64,000 nt of DNA, taken from NCBI RefSeq assembly GCF_950066645.1, contig NZ_CATMFB010000003.1, forward strand, positions 124,001-188,000, read 5' to 3'. A program made the translations under genes and the position numbers. The number at the start of each line of letters is the position of its first letter. Position 1 is the first letter of the stretch. The notes beneath the pieces were generated by a model. That model made no database searches. It was not told the DNA's origin and saw only the letters and a program-made list of their open reading frames with translations. The DNA is from an uncultured Thalassolituus sp. GTDB taxonomy: Bacteria > Pseudomonadota > Gammaproteobacteria > Pseudomonadales > Oceanobacteraceae. This document shows positions 60,722 through 64,000 of the stretch, one piece after another.

Positions 60722-60749
60722 AAAAAGGGCGCTACGGCGCCCTTTTTTG
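60722..60749. terminator. Terminator in repeat copy 2
   Basis: AAAAAGGGCGC-TACG-GCGCCCTTTTTT. The stem is kept intact while the loop changed from TTCG to TACG. It lies 27 nt beyond the end of the minus-strand histidine kinase gene, so it can now serve as that operon's terminator. Confidence 0.85.
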
Positions 60750-60776
60750 TTCCTGCTGAATAGAGGTATGCCTGTA

Positions 60777-62267
60777 TTAACCAGCGTGCGCCAAATCGAA
60801 CTCAAATCGCGTTCCCTGATTCACCCGGCTGACCACCTGAATATCCGTCTCGTGAATCGCCAGAATACGCTTCACGATCGCCAGTCCGAGTCCTGTACCA
60901 ATCTGGCTTGAGTGCTCTGTCTCTTTGGATTGATAGAAACGATCAAAGATATGCGGCAGTTCATGGCTGTCGATGCCCACCCCGGTATCGGCAACCGCAA
61001 TACGGCTACCATGCTCTAGCACTTCAACACTCAGCATCACGCGCCCGCCTCGAGGCGTGTGCCGGATCGCATTGGCGACCAGATTATCAAGTACGCGTTG
61101 CATTAAACGAATATCTGCGCGCACCCAGGCATCGCCTTCTGGCGGCATAGTCAATGCCAATGTGACGCCGCGCCGTTCTGCCAGTTGCATCAGATCCTGA
61201 CGGCAATCTTGTAACAGCTCACAAATAGAAAAAGACTCTGTCTCTAGCTCCTGCCCGTCCGTTTCCAGCGACGCCAGTTCGAATAAATCATTCACAAGCC
61301 GCCCCAGCCTGACACTCTGTTTATGCGCTGATTGCAGAACTTGATGCTGCTCAGCCTTGCTCAGCTCGTCCGATTTGAGCACGGCCAATTCCAGCGCGCC
61401 TTGCAAAGCCGCCAGAGGGGTTCGTAAATCATGGGAGACGTTGGCGATCAGCTCACGGCGTGTTCGGTCGAGCTGTTCAATAGACTCAAGCTGCGTGGCG
61501 ATGGTGTCTTGCAGAGTGGCAAAGCAGTGCTGCAACTGGGTCACTTCATTGTGAGAATCCCCGCTCACCGGCGACAGACTCCGATCACCTACCTGATACT
61601 CAGTCATCGCCTGACGCAGTTGCCGCAGTGGACGGGTCACGGTGAGAGTCAGCCATCCGCCCACCAGTACGGTACTGAGCACGGCAATCATCGCCAGTGA
61701 CGTAAACAGGTTCTGGTAATAGGTGTTCTCGGCCGCTGCTTTCATCTGGTGGTACACCTCACCACCGACAACAACGTAGACATAACCGTACAGCACCCCT
61801 TCAATCATGACGGGGGCCACCGAGAAGGCAGTCAGTTCATCCGGGCGACGAGGGTCATCCCCCATAATTGGTAAGCCATCCCCCGCCAGAAAGCTCGCAA
61901 TGCTGGCCGTATCCACTTCGCTCAGTACCACCGATTCCGCAGGCAGCCGATGCGCAAGCACCACGCCCTCAGGGTTGAGGACGTAAATTTCCAGAGCAGG
62001 GTTAATGATCATGGCTCGCGCAGCGAGCTCACTGAGGCGGTCTTCATTGACGCCCTGCTCATCAATCACGGGGGCCTGTTCCGCGATGTACATGGCGGTC
62101 GATCGGTTAATCCCTTGCAGCGCTGCCAGCTCACCCTGCAGAGCCGTTATCTGAGCCAGCCAGATCAGGCTGCCGCCCAGCCCTACTACTAATCCAAGAA
62201 AAATCAGAGCCATCCGCGCTGATAGTGATGTCAGTGGCCCGGTGCTCACGGAATACTCAGGCGCCAT
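60777..62267 (-). CDS. Sensor histidine kinase (two-component, HAMP type)
   Basis: 496 aa, inner membrane. TM1 about 18-40 (MALIFLGLVVGLGGSLIWLAQ), a periplasmic sensor of about 140 aa (PAS/Cache-like: …MIINPALEIYVLNPEGVVLAHRLP…, …MIEGVLYGYVYVVVGGE…), TM2 about 188-208, HAMP, H-box NVSHDLRTPLAALQ, N-box NLVANAIRHTPRGG, G1 DTGVGIDSHELPHIF, G2 GTGLGLAIVKRI. It overlaps its response regulator by 11 nt. Facing pckA as envZ does in E. coli, but the sensor differs from EnvZ, so I do not name it EnvZ. Confidence 0.9.
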   Translation of the reverse strand: MAPEYSVSTGPLTSLSARMALIFLGLVVGLGGSLIWLAQITALQGELAALQGINRSTAMYIAEQAPVIDEQGVNEDRLSELAARAMIINPALEIYVLNPEGVVLAHRLPAESVVLSEVDTASIASFLAGDGLPIMGDDPRRPDELTAFSVAPVMIEGVLYGYVYVVVGGEVYHQMKAAAENTYYQNLFTSLAMIAVLSTVLVGGWLTLTVTRPLRQLRQAMTEYQVGDRSLSPVSGDSHNEVTQLQHCFATLQDTIATQLESIEQLDRTRRELIANVSHDLRTPLAALQGALELAVLKSDELSKAEQHQVLQSAHKQSVRLGRLVNDLFELASLETDGQELETESFSICELLQDCRQDLMQLAERRGVTLALTMPPEGDAWVRADIRLMQRVLDNLVANAIRHTPRGGRVMLSVEVLEHGSRIAVADTGVGIDSHELPHIFDRFYQSKETEHSSQIGTGLGLAIVKRILAIHETDIQVVSRVNQGTRFEFDLAHAG

Positions 62268-63048
62268 TAAATTTATACCCTACGCCCCACACTGTGACGA
62301 TAATGGACGGGCTTGAAGGGTTATCCTCCAGCTTGGCCCGCAAACGATTAATATGAGAATTCACGGTATGTTCGTAACCACTGTGGCCATATCCCCATAC
62401 ACGTTCGAGTAATTCTGCCCGGGTAAATACTGTGCCCGGATGGGACATAAACAGCGCCAACAGGTCGAACTCTGTCGACGTGAGTGTTAATGCTTGCCTG
62501 CCACGCCAGCATTCGTGTGTTCTCAGATCCAGCTGCATATTGGCAACAGACAAACGACTCACCTCAGGGGCAGGTGCCGCAGACTTTGCTGCACGGCGCA
62601 GTAACGCCTTGATACGCGCGCCTAATTCCAGCATAGAGAAGGGCTTTACCATGTAGTCATCAGCGCCCATCTCTAACCCCAACACACGGTCCAGTTCACC
62701 AGAGCGACTGGTCAACATAAGCACCGGCGTATCGTTACTGTGGGCACGTAAATCCCGACAGATCTCGAGCCCATCTTTATTGGGTAAGCGCACATCCAGA
62801 ACAATTAACGACCACGCTTCATCATTGGCTCGCTGAAATCCTCTCAGGCCGTCAGCCTCAATCACCAAGTCATAATCGGCATTTAAATGCCCGAAAATAA
62901 CCTCAGCAATCGCGGAGTCGTCTTCGATCACCAGAATACGAGCGCGCGGTACAGCGCTGGTTAATGCGGAATCCGTTTTAGATCCTGGCGCTCGCCCAGA
63001 AAGTGGGTTCAGGGGTGGCGTGTGCGGCGAATTCAGTGCGTGGCTCAT
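62257..63048 (-). CDS. OmpR/PhoB-family response regulator
   Basis: 263 aa. An unusual N-terminal extension of about 35 polar residues precedes the receiver domain (RARILVIEDDSAIAEVIFGHL; phospho-Asp in LIVLDVRLPNKDGLE; Lys in YMVKPFSMLEL). The C-terminal winged helix ends …HTVNSHINRLRAKLEDNPSSPSIIVTVWGVGYKF. The ATG at 63048 has a strong AGGAG site, and no start codon lies nearer the receiver, so the extension is probably real. Partner of the kinase; downstream of two spondin-domain genes. Confidence 0.9.
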   Translation of the reverse strand: MSHALNSPHTPPLNPLSGRAPGSKTDSALTSAVPRARILVIEDDSAIAEVIFGHLNADYDLVIEADGLRGFQRANDEAWSLIVLDVRLPNKDGLEICRDLRAHSNDTPVLMLTSRSGELDRVLGLEMGADDYMVKPFSMLELGARIKALLRRAAKSAAPAPEVSRLSVANMQLDLRTHECWRGRQALTLTSTEFDLLALFMSHPGTVFTRAELLERVWGYGHSGYEHTVNSHINRLRAKLEDNPSSPSIIVTVWGVGYKFNGA

Positions 63049-63164
63049 CGTCTTCTCCTACAAATAGTCTCCGAAGCGACTCCCGCTCCGGTGACTTATT
63101 TGTCGCACTATCGCCGCGTTTTATTACGCACTCCTGTTCGATTAATCCGTATCACCGATCAACG

Positions 63165-63860
63165 TCACTCAATACGGGTAATGACGATGCCTGCAACCGG
63201 ATTATCGAAGCGGTGCTCTTCATCCAGTACGGAGTCCGCTCGACCACCCAAGACACCAACAACACCCGGATGAACCAGAATCCGATCACTGTCATCGCGC
63301 TCGGCATTGAACCCTTCGCCACCCGCGGCGGGCCCAGGAATGGTCGCGGCAAGTTCATTGTTGGATTCGGTGCCAGCATCGTATGCCGCCATGGATTGAT
63401 GAACTGAGCCTCCCAGCTCGATGGCATCCAGAGCCACACCTCGAACGGCCGTTAGAGCATCATTGGTGTTCACCAACATGGTGACCGCCGACAGGCTCGC
63501 CTGATCCAGATCAGACTCCGGTACTGAGATTTCAAACGTCGCTGTCATACCCGGCATCACAATGCCCGTGCCAGAGATGCTCTCCATCACCTGTGCGTTG
63601 CCCTCTAGCTCAGCCAGCAACGCACTGTTGTCGCCGCTCTCTGCAATCTGCTCCAACGCAACACTGGCGGGCTCGGCGAGCTCGAACAGAGACCAGTCGG
63701 GTGAGGCAACCGCAAGTGTCATCGGCGAGAGCGGCTGGGCCGCCGTCAAGTTGGTAACCGCTACCTCGAAGGTTGCCATTTCTGGATCACTGTCTTTGCC
63801 ACCACAAGCGGAGAGAACCGCAGCGGCACAAAGAATTAAAGATGTCTGTTGAATGGTCAT
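63165..63860 (-). CDS. Spondin-domain lipoprotein
   Basis: 231 aa. Signal with lipobox: MTIQQTSLILCAAAVLSACGGKDSD (Cys at 19). The rest is a Spondin_N-like domain: TFEVAVTNLTAAQPLSPMTLAVASPDWSLFELAEPAS, then …TAVTMLVNTNDALTAVRGVAL… and the end …HPVAGIVITRIE-like strand (RFDNPVAGIVITRIE). In animals spondin domains bind matrix; in bacteria the role is not known. AGGAG-type site before the ATG. Starts 10 nt after a second spondin-like gene; the response regulator follows after 116 nt. Confidence 0.85.
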   Translation of the reverse strand: MTIQQTSLILCAAAVLSACGGKDSDPEMATFEVAVTNLTAAQPLSPMTLAVASPDWSLFELAEPASVALEQIAESGDNSALLAELEGNAQVMESISGTGIVMPGMTATFEISVPESDLDQASLSAVTMLVNTNDALTAVRGVALDAIELGGSVHQSMAAYDAGTESNNELAATIPGPAAGGEGFNAERDDSDRILVHPGVVGVLGGRADSVLDEEHRFDNPVAGIVITRIE

Positions 63861-63870
63861 CGGACTCTCC

Positions 63871-64000
63871 TTATTTCACCGTTACTACAACCTTCGCCAC
63901 TGGGTTGAGCCAGCGATGAGAGAGGTCGATGTCACTGTGTCCGCCCTCGGCGTCGGCGTCTCCAGTCACACCGCGGTGAATGTGCACATAGCCTTCAACA
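63871..64000 (-). CDS. Spondin-domain protein, C-terminal part (cut by window edge)
   Basis: The last 42 codons are visible: …VHIHRGVTGDADAEGG, then HSDIDLSHRWLNPVAKVVVTVK and TAA at 63871-63873. The HRWLNPVAKVVVT end aligns with HRFDNPVAGIVIT of the neighbouring lipoprotein, so it is a second spondin-type protein in the same operon. The start lies outside the window. Confidence 0.8.
   Translation of the reverse strand, partial: VEGYVHIHRGVTGDADAEGGHSDIDLSHRWLNPVAKVVVTVK

Larger units (their letters stand above)
60573..60750 (+). repeat. pckA 3'-end direct repeat, copy 2 (decayed)
   Basis: 178 bp, partner of 55204-55381, 10 substitutions, no gaps. Includes the remnant coding end and the terminator. 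Confidence 0.95.

Noticed and set aside
60777-62267. Naming the kinase EnvZ and its partner OmpR from the E. coli-like position next to pckA
   Set aside because: The periplasmic sensor and the regulator's N-terminal extension differ from EnvZ/OmpR, and the spondin genes upstream suggest a different system.

Overview
The window looks like a chromosomal segment of a marine gammaproteobacterium, probably of the Oceanospirillales/Oceanospirillaceae type (inference). The evidence is the gene content and order. On the left is ygfB-pepP-ubiH-ubiI (minus), divergent from a zapA - 6S RNA - fau block (plus), the classical gammaproteobacterial arrangement. glnA and typA/bipA are divergent. On the right is nudE / yrfG-hslR-hslO-pckA with a two-component system facing pckA, as in enterobacteria. 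Backbone genes look moderately GC-rich. The RTX region (about 6.9-32.4 kb) and the segment after pckA (about 55.4-60.5 kb) are visibly more AT-rich.

Layout: 1-5.2 kb, ubiquinone hydroxylases, PepP, YgfB, ZapA, 6S RNA and Fau. 5.3-6.8 kb, an EVE-domain protein and an alpha/beta hydrolase. 6.8-32.4 kb, one minus-strand type I secretion locus: HlyB-like ABC transporter, HlyD-like adaptor, TolC-like channel, a 1,699-aa calcium-repeat/OmpA surface protein, an HlyC-like lysine acyltransferase, an unknown 133-aa protein and a 4,836-aa RTX/tandem-95 protein. 32.5-38.9 kb, a small membrane protein, OsmC-YcaO fusion, glnA with a sigma-54/NtrC control region, and typA. 39-43.7 kb, malic enzyme, a CpxA/CpxR-like pair and an AI-2E family permease. 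43.8-51.1 kb, tRNA-Leu, an exported barrel-like protein, an R-body (Reb) family protein, LrgA/LrgB-like membrane proteins, GST, MATE exporter, a secreted tail-collar protein and a GlyGly-CTERM protein. 51-55.3 kb, nudE, yrfG, hslR, hslO and pckA. 55.4-60.5 kb, a putative island (barrel protein, large lipoprotein, LuxR-type regulator) bounded by two 178-bp copies of the pckA 3' end. 60.7-64 kb, histidine kinase, response regulator and two spondin-domain proteins.

How the genes work together: the type I operon encodes the whole export path plus the substrate and a dedicated acyltransferase, so the giant protein is probably secreted as an acylated, calcium-folded RTX protein. The calcium-repeat/OmpA protein in the same operon may be its surface partner. 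It is unusual because a C-terminal sorting-like helix is followed in the same ORF by a signal-peptide-like segment and an outer-membrane barrel plus OmpA domain. This locus is the best candidate for an undescribed system here. Second is the pckA-flanked island, and third the single Reb protein, whose start codon abuts a perfect 10-bp inverted repeat and which lies just upstream of holin-like lrgAB genes.

All calls come from reading the sequence and recalled family knowledge. No database search was run. Domain boundaries are approximate.
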